The notes: a model not told the origin generated them from the sequence alone. Counted from the first letter of the stretch, positions 43,205 through 55,642 are shown. The stretch is 64,000 nucleotides of DNA from Amborella trichopoda (GCF_000471905.2 NW_006498608.1:6856122-6920121), one strand, 5' to 3'. Numbers and translations are program-made.

Positions 43205-44640
43205 TCGAGAAAAACCTTATCGTATTGAGAGACATTTTACTTGTACAAATAGGTTATAATCACTCATAATTGTTAGATATGAAATTGTACGTTCGAGGGT
43301 ATGTAATTTTTTTTTTGTATAAAGTTTACCAAAAAATAAGGTCGTTATAAAGTTTGACAAAACTAAGGTTGAAAGGCTGCTCAATTTCATGTCTTATCGT
43401 TATGGGATGACGTTGAGCTTGTTGTAATCAGCATATATGGTTTTTTAGAGAAATTTAAGAAAATCTATTGTTTTGAAATTTAAAAATAGTTCTATATATT
43501 TTATATTTTATATTCAAGTCTCACTTTTTAATAGCAAAAAGTGTATTTCTATTTTTTCTTTATATATGCATTAGATCAAGCTCAAATTTTCAAATTTTGT
43601 ATGTCCATACTTTTCATCATTATATATCTAAAAAATATATTTAAAAACAATTTAAAATATTAAAAACAATAAAATACCCTTGAAGATTGTAGTAATATTT
43701 TGATTATTCATTATTTTTTCAATATTTTTTATGTGTGTGAGGGTGAGAATTACATACTTACTAAATTTGAACTTATTCTGACATATAAAATAGATTAATA
43801 AAATTAAAATATAATTAAGACTCAAAACGGGGATGTGAGTGTAAAATATGAGGACTATTTTTAAAATTTTAAAATAAAACAAGATTTTTCTTGTAAATTT
43901 TTCATGGTTTATTATATGCTTTTCTTGGTTTTCTTAGGCTTTGGTTTAGTGGTGGACATTAGGGCTCTATATGGGACCGGTTGGGTCGTAATCAACCTTG
44001 ACATGAACATGTAAGACCTCGATCCGAACCAGTGTGCTATAGGGTTCAGTGTGGTTCTACATACAAAAACATAGATTTTATAATATATAATTTATATATT
44101 TACATATATAAATTTGTATTTATAGGGTCCAGATCTCACGCAAGGCTTGAGCCCACTTGAAATAGTCCGGGCTAGACACAAAGCCGAGTCAGCCCCCATC
44201 TGGTTCATGTAGACTTGGCCCTAACTATTAGGTCTAGTGTCTGAGTCCGGGCCTGAGTCAACCCATCCGCTTTCTGCCTCCAGTGGACATTGGTTTGGGT
44301 TAGGGGGGACGAGGGGCCGAAAAGGCCCAAACCATAACATGGGCCGGCCTTTCTTTTTATGTACGTAATTTCTTTCTCATAAAAGCGAAAAGGGGTTATT
44401 CACCATTGTAGCAAATTCTCCCTATCAAAGTAGCAAGAAGAGCTAATTATGGTTAATGTTTGGAATACCTCCAAGATGTGTCATAGTAAGTAAGGTCAGT
44501 GTTTTGGGATGCCTCCAAATTTTTGCAATTTAAGGGTCGAATACGAAGAGGGAGACATCTTTTATATGCTTAATATATGATTTTTAAAGCTCAACTATGA
44601 GTAGACATGTTTATTTACCTCTTTCTTTTTTTCTTTTTTT
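43205..44640. other. Repeat-rich gene-free stretch
   Basis: A MITE family A fragment lies at ~43230-43320 (GTTATAATCACTCATAATTG). Between ~43430 and 43935, weak inverted arms (AAATTTAAAAATAGTTCT versus AGGACTATTTTTAAAATTTT) suggest an old foldback element. At ~43970-44290 is GC-richer sequence with GTGGACATT at both edges, possibly a hAT-like remnant. No genes. Confidence 0.4.
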
Positions 44641-45584
44641 TTTTTGTAGAGAGAGAGAGAGAGGTTGGTTGTCCGTCTCCAATCACAAAATAACGACCAC
44701 ATGATTCCAAGTGGGAGTTGAAAAAAAAAGAGGGTGGCGGCCCACCGTCTACGGGAATTATGGTATCATTATTCAAGAGAGGGAGAGAGAGAACATGCAT
44801 TTGTCGTGTAACGTTGCTCACCTGTGTTGCCCCCACAAGTCCAGGGACTTAGCCCCGATAAACTAATCACTATCTCTCTCTCTCTAGAATTTTGAAAATC
44901 TCTCTCTCTCTAACTCCAACAGACTGAAAATTCCTGCTCAGGGTCCCAATGATGACCTGCTGCTGTGCGCGCTACCAAATGAAACATCTCTCTCTCTCTC
45001 TACAACTTGGTGATTTGTGTGCATGTGAGTGCGAACCATGTGTCTCTCGTATTAAACAATAACCATCTCCCTCCATGCACTTAACACCATCATAGCCTAA
45101 GATCAAAATAAAATAGTAATTAGTCTCTCTCTCTCTCTAAAACATAAAACGTAGCACAGTTGTCAAATGAGGCAGAAAAACGGGGGTATTTTAGTGGACA
45201 TAGGTCAAGTGTGACGTAAGAGAGAGAAAGCAGGCAGGAGTTGCAGGGGGGAAGGGAGTATATTGTGCAGTGTGGGTCTACGACAATGCCTAATGGCCAA
45301 GGACGCCGTCTATTCGGGGCAGTTGGATATGTTCCCTCTCTCTCTCTGCTCTTTAAATCTCTATTTTTTTTTATCGCTCTCCGTCTCCACCTTCGCCGCC
45401 CCAGCTGCCCCTGCCCCACACACCTCCATCTGTCTCTTTCTCTCTTTACACTCTGCAACCAAAATCCTTCCTTCTCTACTCCACACACACACACACACAC
45501 AAAACTCTTCTCACCTCTGAAAACAAAGAGTTTCTCTCTCTGAAGACCAAACCACTCTCTCTCTCTCTCTCTCTCCCTCTCTTC
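44640..45584 (+). promoter_or_regulatory. CT/GA-rich promoter and leader of the EEP gene
   Basis: Multiple CTCTCTCT tracts (about 44873-44885, 44990-45001, 45122-45138, 45555-45575) and an (AC)n run at 45481-45500 precede the ATG at 45585. The last tract is probably in the 5' untranslated region. I cannot fix a TATA box or start site. ORFs on both strands here are low complexity. Confidence 0.5.
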
Positions 45585-48500
45585 ATGTCAAGCAGCAAAA
45601 CCAGCACAGCCACCTCAAACCATGAAAACCCCTTTCTCTCCCATTTAACCAAACTTTCTTTCTCATCAAAACAACCCTCATCCTCCACTTCCTGCTCAGC
45701 CCGCCTCTCTGCCATGCTCACACTCCTAAACCGGAAATTCCGGAGACTCTGCTCAAAACTCAGGTGGTCTCGCCGGAAAACCTCCAAACCCAAGATAGTG
45801 GTCAGGCTTAATAAGGCCAAAAACTCAGCAGATAATTTTTCCAGCCAGTTCCAGGCCATGAGAACCCATGATAGGCCACAGACTCCTGAAATTTCGAAAA
45901 CCATAAGAATTGCCACCTTCAATGCTGCTCTGTTTTCAATGGCACAAGCAGTTCCAAAGCCTCTCTCATCAGAGGAGAGCTTTAGAGAGATGGACCTCAA
46001 GGGGAAGTCTTTGAATGATAGGCCAAAGAGCATCCTAAAGCAAAAATCAGTTTCTCACTCTATGAATGATCCTAATGAGTTCTCTCCCTCTAAGCGATAC
46101 AAGTCCCAGGGTTCAAAATTACGGGTCTCGATCAATTTGCCCGATAACGAGATCTCGATAGGGAGGAGCCGACAGCTGAAGATAATCGAGAACGAGGAGG
46201 GGACCGAGAAGGCGTGGGTTTTGAGCAATGGGGATGTTAGAATCAGGAGAGAGAAAGGCCCCATGCGGCCTAGTTTGAGTTTACCAGCACAGAGGATAAG
46301 AGAGAAAGAGAGTGAGAACTTGAGGAACAGGACTGTTCTTGAGGTTTTGAAGGAGGTGGAGGCTGATATTTTGGCTTTGCAAGATGTGAAGGCAGAGGAA
46401 GAGAGAGGAATGAAGCCATTGTCTGATTTAGCAGAGGGATTAGGGATGAAATATGTTTTTGCGGAGAGTTGGGCACCAGAGTATGGGAATGCAGTTCTCT
46501 CTAAGTGGCCTATAAAGAGGTGGCAGGCTCAAAAGATCTTTGATGATTCAGACTTCAGGTGTGTTCATTCTTCTTGTTTCCACTGTATTTAGCCAGAAAA
46601 GGAAATTCCTAACTGAGCTTTCTAATAAATCACCTTACAAACAATTTCAACTTTGCATGAGAAATTATGTATTTACTTACCCAAAAATAATATTAATATG
46701 TTTTGATACTGACGCAGTACAGAAATTTTGGTGAGAGCTTCCAAATGAGTCATTTATTTTGCAAGCTCTGGTTCACAAATCCTTTAGGTGGACTCCCAAC
46801 TCAAATCTCCATCTTTGTATTCTATTTCCAAAATGTTTGTGGCCTCAAATCTCCATCTTTGTATTCTGTTTCCAAAATGTTTGTGGCCCCATTTCATAGT
46901 GACAACAAATCAGATAGCAATCTATAATTTGAACTCTGATAAGGCTAATAACCCAAAAATTTAAACCATATCGTCTTGGAATTCTTCATAAGTTTATGAG
47001 TTTTGAGAAAATGTTGAACAGGATAGAAAACTAAATTTGCAAACCCTTTTGCCTTTCTATAAATAAATCTGTGCATTTTGGGATTTTCTCTCCTTAAAAG
47101 CATATTCCTGTTTTTGTTTTGAACTAAAAGGACTAATCCTCAACTAGCACACAGAATGACAGTCAATTTCAGCTTCTCTAAGTTACAAGTGAGAGCTTCA
47201 GAATGAGTTCTAGAGGCGAGGTGATATTCCTTTGTCTCAAACACAAGCCATCCGCAGGTTAGACTGTCGACCTATGTAATATGGACACACATGATGCAGT
47301 TTTTGGCTTGCGTGGACACACCAGGGAGACGATTCATAACCATCACATTGGAAACTTCGGCACTTCTTATTGAATCTTTTGTTGAAATGTCACTATAAAA
47401 ATACCTAGCATCACTTAAAATCCCACCTCTCCCCTTATCTAAATGCTACATGGATACATTGTGTCTAAAAAGCTGATTTTGGAGTTGGCGTTGCAGACAT
47501 TCATATCAATGTCAAAAGGCTGACTCATGTATCCATTACGACATAGGGAAGAGATGCATCTGCAACGATCAGAACGAGAAAGATGCTTATGACTTGTTAT
47601 GCCACATAGTATTTGTTTTGCAATATATGGAAATATTCTTATTGCCTCTCTTGGAAATACTCTCCTCAGTAATCTATGTCCTCGAGCATTATGATTGCAC
47701 TTAATGGGAAGAGCGGACATATATTGTGTTCCTGTGGGAGCATATACTATACATTTACTCCCTTGGGCAGAAGACTTACTTGGGAGGATTTTTATCGATC
47801 TAAAATTTTGCTCACCACTATCAGTAGATGATTATTTTCAAAAGAAAAATATTGGATTTTGAGTTCTTTAAGAGTTAGATCTCACCCTGACATTATTTTT
47901 TCAAGCAGTGAGATTTTGAACTTTTTTTTAATTGAGATCAGTCTTTAGGTTGAAGAGGTCAATCCCCAAAACTTGGGGCCCTAAAAATACTCCTTGATTG
48001 GGTTTTACCCGAGGGACTAAATTGACAGTATGCTCCCTCAAGAGCACTAAATCTTTTGGCTACTTTGGAAGCACCACCTTTTAGGGCCAAAACTGAGCAA
48101 GACCAGCTATGGAGGTAGTATTAGGGAGCACCTATAACTCTTTTCTGAAGAAATTGGGATTAGCCTCACATTAAGCATGCCAACTGCTAGAAGCCAGATA
48201 TATAATGCTCAATAGGAAAGCATCAGATCCGACAAAGGTCAAGCTACTGCACCATAATCAGACTAGGCTGTTAAGAAGTAATGGCTTGACCAGTTTATCC
48301 ATTTGACCTAAGGCAAGAAATTATCTATTGAGTAAAGTCAGATTGCACTATGGTTACCTCTAGAAAAAAAGAAACCACGAGCTTGTGAAGCATACAGTTC
48401 ACCTAAGATAGCTGTGAAGTGACATTGGCGAAAGATATTTCTAAAGCTGTTTTTTTTTTCCCTTTTTCCTATTCTTTCTGCGTTTTATGCGAACTTGTTG

Positions 48501-50789
48501 GTGGAAATCCATAGTTTGTGCAATTCTTTCTATTTGTCCAGCAGATCCTTCTGCTTCATGAGGCAAAGGGTTGCATGTAACTTACCCAGATTGATAATCT
48601 CACAAATATTGCTTCATCTTTGCAAAGTGGCATGTTATTCGTTTCTGATGCAGTATGAGTATCAAAACCAAGATCAATCTAAAGAGGCAGTATAACAGTT
48701 TTACAAAGTAACGAGCTCATCATTCTAACAGAACACTCACATGCATGCGCAGATTTTTAAGTTTGTTCACCAGGAATTTTTGACAGTAAATCCCTTGGCC
48801 ATGGGTGCACTTGTCTTTTTAAACAGGGTTAATTGTGGCCATTTGTGCTCGATGACTTGACATACCTGTTCTTTCTAGTTAGGCATGTTTGCCCTCTAAA
48901 AATTGTTGAGAAAGGACACTTCACTTGCTGGGTTTTTTATGGTTGAAGAACTCTATTTTTCTTAAGGTTCATTGAAGAAGACAATAAATTGGTGTTGTTT
49001 CTTTCTTCAAGTTCTCTGTGTTCAATTCGTATATTTGGGTCTCGTACAAATCTGTTTGTCTGTGAACTCGTTTGCATAAGGACCATCTTTGCCTCTCATT
49101 TGCTCTGTTTTGTGTTTCTAGTAGGAGCGTATAACTAAACCATCTTTGGCTTTCATTTAATCTGTCGTGTTTCTAGTAGGAAATCAATAGGGAGTGTTTA
49201 ACTATAAGCCCAAATTAGCCAAATGATGAAGAAATGCACATTATGAAGATTTGCTAGAGAACACAGTAGGGAAGGGGCCAATCAGATTCTATACATAACA
49301 TATAGGAGAAATTTAAAGCTTAACTCTTGCCGAAAGCTATGATCTTTTGAAACATTAATTTTTCAACCGCAATTCCAATAACTTTTCTGAGAAAATGTGT
49401 AAAAAATTTTCCTAAGAAGTGTATCCTCAATGCATTAGATCATGAAGTTATTGTAAGCAAGCCATTTGATTGGTCATTGCTTATTTTAGTCACAACCCCC
49501 AGCCCAACGATGTCAACAAGTGAAGCCCCTAAAGTTCCAAGAGTATCATGGATATCCAACTCGGTAGGATTATACGAATTGCTTTATTTCTGAGTTACAA
49601 ATTACAACAATGAGCCTAAGTTTTGTCATAAAAAACTTTACAATTGAAAAGCTGACCAAAGCTCTCGATCATGTAAGATAGTCATATCTCTAGGAAAACA
49701 CATAGGTTTATCAAAGAACGAGTGACTAATCTATTATAATGTTACAGGAACGTCTTGAAGGTTGTAGTCGACGTGCCCACTGCAGGAGAGGTGAATGTCT
49801 ACTGCACCCACCTTGACCACTTAGATGAGAACTGGAGAATGAAGCAGATAACTGCAATACTACAGGGGAGCGATGGCCCACACATTTTAACCGGAGGCCT
49901 AAACTCTCTTGATGAAACTGATTACTCAGAAGAGAGATGGACAGATATTGTAAAGGTAGTTCTCCCAAGAACAGATGTTTTAGTTCAATTGTCAGATTGT
50001 AAACTCCATGCTTTGTCAATTAAGTTTCCAAGAACACATGGTTCTTTTATTTCTAAAATGGGATGCAATTCTCATTATTATTGACCAGAAAACTGACAAT
50101 CTACATGGTTTTTCCAGTATTATCAGGAGATTGGAAAACCCACTCCAAAGGTCGAGATAATGAAATTCTTGAAGGGAAAAAGATATACAGATGCCAAGAA
50201 CTTTGTGGGCGAATGTGAATCAGTTGTCATGCTTGCCAAAGGGCAAGGTAGTAAATTCTCAATTCTCTCTTTCTTTTTCCCTTCTTGTTTTCTAAAAATG
50301 GTGATTCAACAATGAAATGCCCAGTGGGAACACTGTTATTTTCTTTTTCTAAGTATTTTCTCCTTTTTTGTTACGTCTCTCAAAAAATGGCAATTCAGGA
50401 ATGAAATGCTTTTTTGTTACTGTTTCGCTTCTCATTTTTTTCAACAATGACATGCTTAACGGGTTCACTTCAATTTTCTTCTTCTTTTCTCTTATAGCTA
50501 ACATGTTCATTGGTTTTACTGAGATGGGTTTTGCTCAATAGATGTTCAGGGCACCTGTAAGTACGGGACTCGAGTTGATTACATACTGGCTTCTCCTGAT
50601 TCCCCATATAGATTTGTACCTGGATCATACACAGTGATCTCGTCAAAAGGAACCTCTAATCACCACATTGTAAAAGCTGATATCCAAGTTTCAAGTCTTC
50701 CGAATGGATCCACATGTGCTCCATACAAACCCAAGACCGTGCGAATACAAAAATCCACTTCAAGAGGAATATGGAGAACAACTTCATGA
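45585..50789 (+). CDS. Endonuclease/exonuclease/phosphatase-fold (DNase I-like) protein
   Basis: Exons: 45585-46558, 49748-49955, 50118-50247, 50542-50789; GT-AG junctions and continuous frame, 519 aa. Residues 1-100 are Ser/Lys-rich and probably disordered. The fold starts at R-I-A-T-F-N113. An insert (~120-245) separates this from D-I-L-A-L-Q-D267-V. Then come V-Y-C-T-H346-L-D-H, I-L-T-G-G375-L-N-S, G-T-R-V-D450-Y-I-L and G-T-S-N477-H478-H. Family enzymes normally have L-Q-E, G-D-F/x-N and S-D-H at the three positions where D267, G-G375-L-N and N477 stand. Metal-dependent catalysis is therefore doubtful. Plant homologues of this type (Arabidopsis At3g21530-like, from memory) share the G-G-L-N-S form. 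Substrate unknown. The 3.2-kb first intron holds a MITE. Confidence 0.93.
46559..49747. other. Intron 1 of the EEP gene (3.2 kb)
   Basis: The donor is TTCAG|GTGTGT and the acceptor ATGTTACAG. It contains a 44-bp tandem duplication near 46810-46895 (CATCTTTGTATTCT, TTCCAAAATGTTTGTGGCC) and a family F MITE. ORFs within it (e.g. 47439-47720 minus) have no recognisable domain. Confidence 0.7.
47736..48037. mobile_element. MITE family F, copy 2 (in EEP intron 1)
   Basis: The left end GGGAGCATATACTATACA, then TTTACTCCCTTGGGCAG, pairs with the reverse complement of the right end: GGGAGCATACTGTCAATTTA, then GTCCCTCGGG. The interior has TTAGATCTCACCCTGAC, shared with the element at 8.8-9.2 kb. No ORF. 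Confidence 0.65.
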
Positions 50790-51078
50790 TTTTCCTTGTA
50801 TGCAAAAACCACTAATTCTTTCTTCTTAAGTGTTCTTTTGGGGGGCTTATAGAATTGAATTCAGGTTGATGTGATTTACCCAAAAAAAAAAAAAAGTAGT
50901 GAATATACAAATCAGAATACTTGGCCTGCAATAGAAGCCAAAGACATCTTCTTCAGTGATTTTGTGGGCTCACACAAATCAATCCAGTTTTATTTATTAC
51001 AAAGCCATACTTGTCTAGATGCTCGAACTTCATTGGAACCCAAATATTCACATTGGTTATCTAACAGAGAGTAGCAAT

Positions 51079-51514
51079 CAGTGTTGGAAAGAACGACTCG
51101 GGCCAGCCAAGCCAAAAATTCAGCCCGAGTTGGGCCCAATACTATAGCAGCAAAAAAAGTGTTTGAAAAACACAAAAAAATTCTCAAAAATGGGAAAAAG
51201 ATGTTTAAAGTAAAGTTAAACAAAACACATGTAAATGAGGTTAAAAATAAAAATGGATTTTTGAAATAATCTAAAAATAAGGGTAAATGTAAAAATAAAT
51301 ATATATGACGAAGACACTTTCCAATGTTTTCCAAAATGAGAGAATATATAACAAATGAATTCCTTTCTTTTTGCATTTTTTATAACTTTTCTTGAACTTT
51401 TTTTTTAAGATCCCCGAGTTGGATGCCTAACTCGGGGATACTCTTGCCCGCCGGGGTGGCAAGCCTAAGGTTCTCGGGTGAGTACGAGTGGACTTACCGA
51501 GCAATCGAATACTG
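51079..51514. mobile_element. Non-autonomous hAT element 1 (CAGTG ends), 436 bp
   Basis: The left end CAGTGTTGGAAAGAACGACT pairs with the reverse complement of the right end, CAGTATTCGATTGCTCGG. Flanks GTAGCAAT and GCAACAAT match 6/8, both differences being transitions. The interior has an AT-rich core (GTAAAGTTAAACAAAACACA) shared with the next element. It lies 290 bp downstream of the EEP stop codon. The ORFs across it are fortuitous. Confidence 0.75.
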
Positions 51515-51634
51515 GCAACAATTAGAAAGAAACATATTTGAAATCCATTTAGTTATTAATGAGGAACAGAAAGAAGAAGATATATATTGGATTGGAGATT
51601 CGAAATTCATCCCACATATGAAAAGAGATAAGGC

Positions 51635-52138
51635 CAGTGTTCGAAAAATTGAACCAGCCTCAGAAACCGGCCAATGGCCAGTTCTAAGTAACCGTTAAAC
51701 CGGTCGGTTTAACCGGTCCAAAAAGTGTTAAAAAATAAAAAAACACAAAATAAAATATGAAAAGTATATTTATAGTATGATTAACCAAAGCACATCTAAA
51801 TGAAGTTGAAAAATAATGAAAAATGGACTTCAAAAAATCGATTCATGTTTTGGGGTATTTTTAAATTTTTTCATAAAAGATAGAAAAGTGTATAAATAAG
51901 ATGGAAAAGTGTAAAAATAAGTATTCAGCCAAAATGCATTCCAATTTTTTCTCAAAATGATAAAAAACATTAAAAAACACATTACAAACAAATCCCTTAT
52001 TTTTTAAGATTTTATATAATTTTTTTTTTTAGAATACTCAGTTGAATTACGAAAACCTACCAAAACCGGATGAGCCAGTGCCCGGTTCCAGCTTAACCAG
52101 CCAGTTCGGAGTTGAACCAGCCGAGTTTGCAACCACTG
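51635..52138. mobile_element. Non-autonomous hAT element 2 (CAGTG ends), 504 bp
   Basis: Starts CAGTGTTCGAAAAATTGAACC and ends with CAACCACTG as inverted termini. It is flanked by a perfect 8-bp duplication GATAAGGC (51627-51634 and 52139-52146). Subterminal parts are CCGG/GGCC-rich (AACCGGTCGGTTTAACCGG) and the core is AT-rich. Non-coding. Confidence 0.88.
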
Positions 52139-52146
52139 GATAAGGC

Positions 52147-52640
52147 TAGGTATTGGTTAAATACTTTTCTTCCTCCTCCAGCTAAATCTATATGAAAAAG
52201 CGAATTGTTTAGGAAAATAAAGTGGGCTAGTCTTTCAGAGTTGTTTTCATTTTAGCACCCAAAACAATGGGTGGCAAAATAAAAAGCCCCCAGTTTATAG
52301 ATTCCACTCAAAAGCATGGTTGAACAATTAGCATACTATAAAAACCGAAAATGAAATATGAAAAAAGAAAATGGACAGTATACCATAGAGTTGTGAGTTA
52401 GAGATTATAGAGTTTTTACTTGCCAAAAGAGAAATAAGTGTATCGTACACCATTGGAGTGCTCTACATATATGGTACGCCACAAAGGATTCCACCATTCG
52501 ATTCCCATAATGGATGGTAAAGACAAACCACGCGCACATTAGTAGCAATGCTTATAATCTCCATTGTCCATCATTGCAAGGATGTCGATGCCTATGGTTT
52601 CACCATGTATGCCAATGTTTATGAAAATGATGATCCAGAT
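52147..52640. other. Gene-free stretch
   Basis: AT-rich spacer between hAT elements. No gene, tandem repeat or clear element seen. Confidence 0.4.
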
Positions 52641-52846
52641 CAGTAATCGCAATCTTGATCGAGAATCGGTCCCTAGTTCTCAAATGGAATTGAGAATGGT
52701 TCCAATTTAGATAGACTCACCTGGTTCTATCGGAGAACTAGGCTATGCAGATTGGCCAAACTGGTCGGTTCTTACCCATTTTGTTTTTTATTTGTTTAAT
52801 ATTTTTAACATTTTCAAATTTATAATTGTTATTTGAATTTCTTTTA

Positions 52847-54694
52847 GTGCCGTTTGGATAGGAGGAAATTCGGAATTTTAGATATTTGAAATCCAGGGAA
52901 ATCTATGGATTTTCAATATTAAGGATTTTTGTCATGGTTTTCTCAAATCTCTTGTTTGGATAAACTATACAAAATTCATGGGTTATTTGCAATCACTTCT
53001 ATGTCTATTGTTTGGTAACAAAACTTGATACCAAAATTTTATATATTTTCTCTCTCTAAAATTCAAAATTTGGTATAGTGTATCTATAAAAATTTTGAGA
53101 TAGTTTATCGCTTTAAAATTTGATATGGTTTGTCTCTTTAAAATTTAATATACTTTCTATCCAAAATTTAAAATTTAAAATTGTCTATCTAAAATTTTTG
53201 AGATAATTTCTCTCTCTAAAAATTTTAGTTGGTTTACTCTCTCTAAAATTTAATATAGTTTCTCTTTCTACAATTTTAAGATATTCTCTCTCTCTAAAAC
53301 TTAAAACTTGAGATAGTTCCCCTCTTCAATAATTTTGATATAGTTTATCTCTCTAAATGTTTTTAAGTAGTTTCTCTCTCTAAAATATGATATAGCTTTT
53401 CTCTCAAATTTTAAGATACTCTCTTCCTAAAAGCTAAAATTTGAGATAATTTCTCTCTAAAATTTTTGCAATAGTTTCTTTGTCTAAATTTTTTTTATGT
53501 ATTTTCTCTCTCTAAAATTTGATATAGTTACTCTCTTTAATTTTTAAGATGCTTTCTCTCTCTAAAACTTCCAAGTTTGAGATAGTTTCTCTCTCTATAA
53601 TTTTGAAATAGTTTTTTTCTTTAAAATTTGATATAATGTCTCTGTAAACTTTGATATACTTTATCTCTCTAAAGTTTAGAATTTGAGATACTTTATCTCT
53701 CTAAAACTTAAATTTTGAGATAGTTTCTTTCGTTAAATTTTTTTGAAATAGTTTCTCACTCTTAAAATTTCATGTACTTTCTCTATTTAAAATTTGATAT
53801 AGTTTATCTCTTGAAAATTTTAATATACTTTCTGTCTAAAACATAAAATTTGCGATAGTTTCTCTCCAAAAAAATTGAAATAATTTCTCTCTCTAAATTT
53901 TTTTAGGTAGTTTCTCTATCTAAAATTTGCTATAATTTCTATTTCTAAAATTTTAATATATTTTCTCTTTCTAAAATTCAAAATTTGAGATAGTTTCTCT
54001 CTAAACCTCAAAATTCGAGATAGTTTCTCTCTTTAAAAACCAAGATATTTCTCTCCCTAAAACCAATATACTTTCTCTCTCTAATATATAACAGTTTCTC
54101 TCTAAAACTTAGAATTTGAGATAGTTTCACTCTCTAAAATTTTGAGATAGTTTATCTCTCTAAAAAAATTTGGTACTTTCTCCCTCTAAAATTTTAACCT
54201 ACTTTCTCTTTCTAAAATTTTAACATACTTTCGCTCTGTAAAAGTTAAAATTTGAGATAATTTCTCTCTCTAAAATTTTGAGATAGTTAATCTCTCTAAC
54301 AAAATTTGGTATTTTCTCTCTCAAAATTTTTAACATACTTTCTCTCTCTAAAATTTTAACATACTTTCTCTATCCAAAAGTTAAAATTTGAGATTAGTTT
54401 TTTTTCTTTAAAAATTTTGAGATAGTTTCTATCTTTCCAAAATTTTCATACCTCCCAATTGCTCCCTATATTTCGGGTCGCGGGAGCCAATAAGTGAAAT
54501 CAATGGGCCTTGGAAATGCTAAAAAACAGGTTTTGGTGTGGAAATGAAATCATGGAAAACTAGATCTTATTTTCATGATTTTGATTTTCCTGATTTTCAG
54601 TATCCAAGTCATTGAACAATCCAAACGGTGGATTTTGACAATATCTAAGATATTGGGAATCCATGCTTTAAAATCCATGTACCCAAACAGGCCC
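52847..54694. mobile_element. Tourist/PIF-Harbinger-like element carrying a minisatellite
   Basis: The left end GTGCCGTTTGGATAGG and the right end, reverse-complemented, GGGCCTGTTTGGGTACATGG are inverted repeats of the Tourist kind. Both sides carry TTA (52844-52846 and 54695-54697), the 3-bp target of this superfamily. End regions (~180 and ~220 bp) are ordinary AT-rich sequence, e.g. AAATCCATG and CATGGATTTT. The ~1.4 kb between them is a tandem array. There is no transposase frame. Confidence 0.72.
53030..54455. repeat. ~1.4-kb degenerate minisatellite (TTTCTCTCTCTAAAATTTGA)
   Basis: About fifty imperfect units of ~25-32 bp. Each is built from TTTCTCTCTCTAAAATTT followed by GAGATAG or GATATAG, with variants such as AACATAC. 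Spacing drifts and units are interleaved in higher-order pairs (AAAACTTAAAATTTGAGATAG). There is no coding potential on either strand. Confidence 0.85.
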
Positions 54695-54844
54695 TTAGGG
54701 TATGATTCCTACACCGGAAGATCAGTCTATCCGGCCTAGATTGACGATTAGGATCGGTCCAGCATGTGATCGATCCAACTTCCCGATTTGGGTTCTAAAA
54801 CACTGATTTTATTCCGTTCGTAGAGACATGAAGGTTATTTCATT

Positions 54845-54935
54845 GATGAAACTTTTGGGCTAGGTAGAGGTTGTCATGACTTCTTTTGTGAAACTTTTGG
54901 GCTAGGTAGAGGTTGTCATGACTTCTTTTATGAGT
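54845..54935. repeat. 45-bp tandem duplication
   Basis: GAAACTTTTGGGCTAGGTAG and then AGGTTGTCATGACTTCTTTT occur twice in a row with almost no divergence, so the duplication is recent. Confidence 0.8.
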
Positions 54936-55072
54936 ATTTTAACATGGGAAGATAAGCAAAAAGAAGGATTTTTCATTTTTTGAGTAGTAATAAGTAAAAC
55001 GAAAAATTGAGATGAGAAAACCCAATAAAAAAAAATGGATGCTTTTTGGGTTATCTAAAAGCTTTCAAGTAT

Positions 55073-55468
55073 GGGTGTGGTTTCTATAAACTTCGCAGCC
55101 TTAAACGATTCTATTAAGGCTCATTTCCAAATTTTATCATAACATGTATTTTGGGTGTAAAAAATTATTAAGATTATCTGAAAATCTATTTTCATATCTA
55201 GTTATAAAATTTTAAACTCTAAAAATGGTTAAAATCAAGTGGACCTATAAACATATGAAAATCTAAAAAATGGACAGCCTAGATAATGTGTTGCAAGAAT
55301 CAAGATATACAATTTTTGGATTTTAAAATTTTTTTTTATCCATACTTATCGATGTCAAGATGATCAATTAGAGGATTTTTCAATATTAAAACAATTTTTC
55401 CCGATAGATTTTTTAGGTGAATATTTAATTCTATATTTTAAAGTTGCAACCTTATATAAGCTTTTTCC
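55073..55468. mobile_element. Mutator-like non-autonomous element, copy C3
   Basis: The left end is GGGTGTGGTTTCTATAAAC; the right end, reverse-complemented, is GGAAAAAGCTTATATAAGG. Flanks TTCAAGTAT (55064-55072) and TTCAAGTTT (55469-55477) match 8/9. The interior, reversed relative to copies C1/C2, contains CATACTTATCGATGTCAAGA and TGTTGCAAG. No ORF. Confidence 0.82.
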
Positions 55469-55642
55469 TTCAAGTTTTCCTAGTTAGTATGGTTCCTCTG
55501 TACTTACTAAAAATTTGAGTTGGACTGCTAAACATATAATTCAGTTACCTTATAATTGAAATACTTGTATGAGAAATGGAAAAATATTTCATAAAGCTCT
55601 GGTTTTACGGGATTGCACCTCAATTTTGCCAGAAAATACAGT

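Larger units (their letters stand above)
52641..54805. mobile_element. Outer hAT-like element split by a Tourist-like insertion
   Basis: The left part begins CAGTAATCGCAATCTTGATC and GAGAATCGGTCCC. The right part ends GATTTGGGTTCTAAAACACTG, giving CAGTG-type ends with GAATCGG/CCGATT inverted pairs. The two halves (52641-52846 and 54695-54805) are separated by the element at 52847-54694. No convincing 8-bp flank duplication remains, so the call rests on the termini and the nesting. Confidence 0.5.

Noticed and set aside
45120..45543. ORFs on both strands in the EEP leader
   Set aside because: They are translations of CT/GA and AC repeats and include no conserved sequence.
45476..46033. 185-aa minus-strand ORF opposite EEP exon 1
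   Set aside because: It overlaps a supported coding exon antisense and has no domain; shadow ORF.
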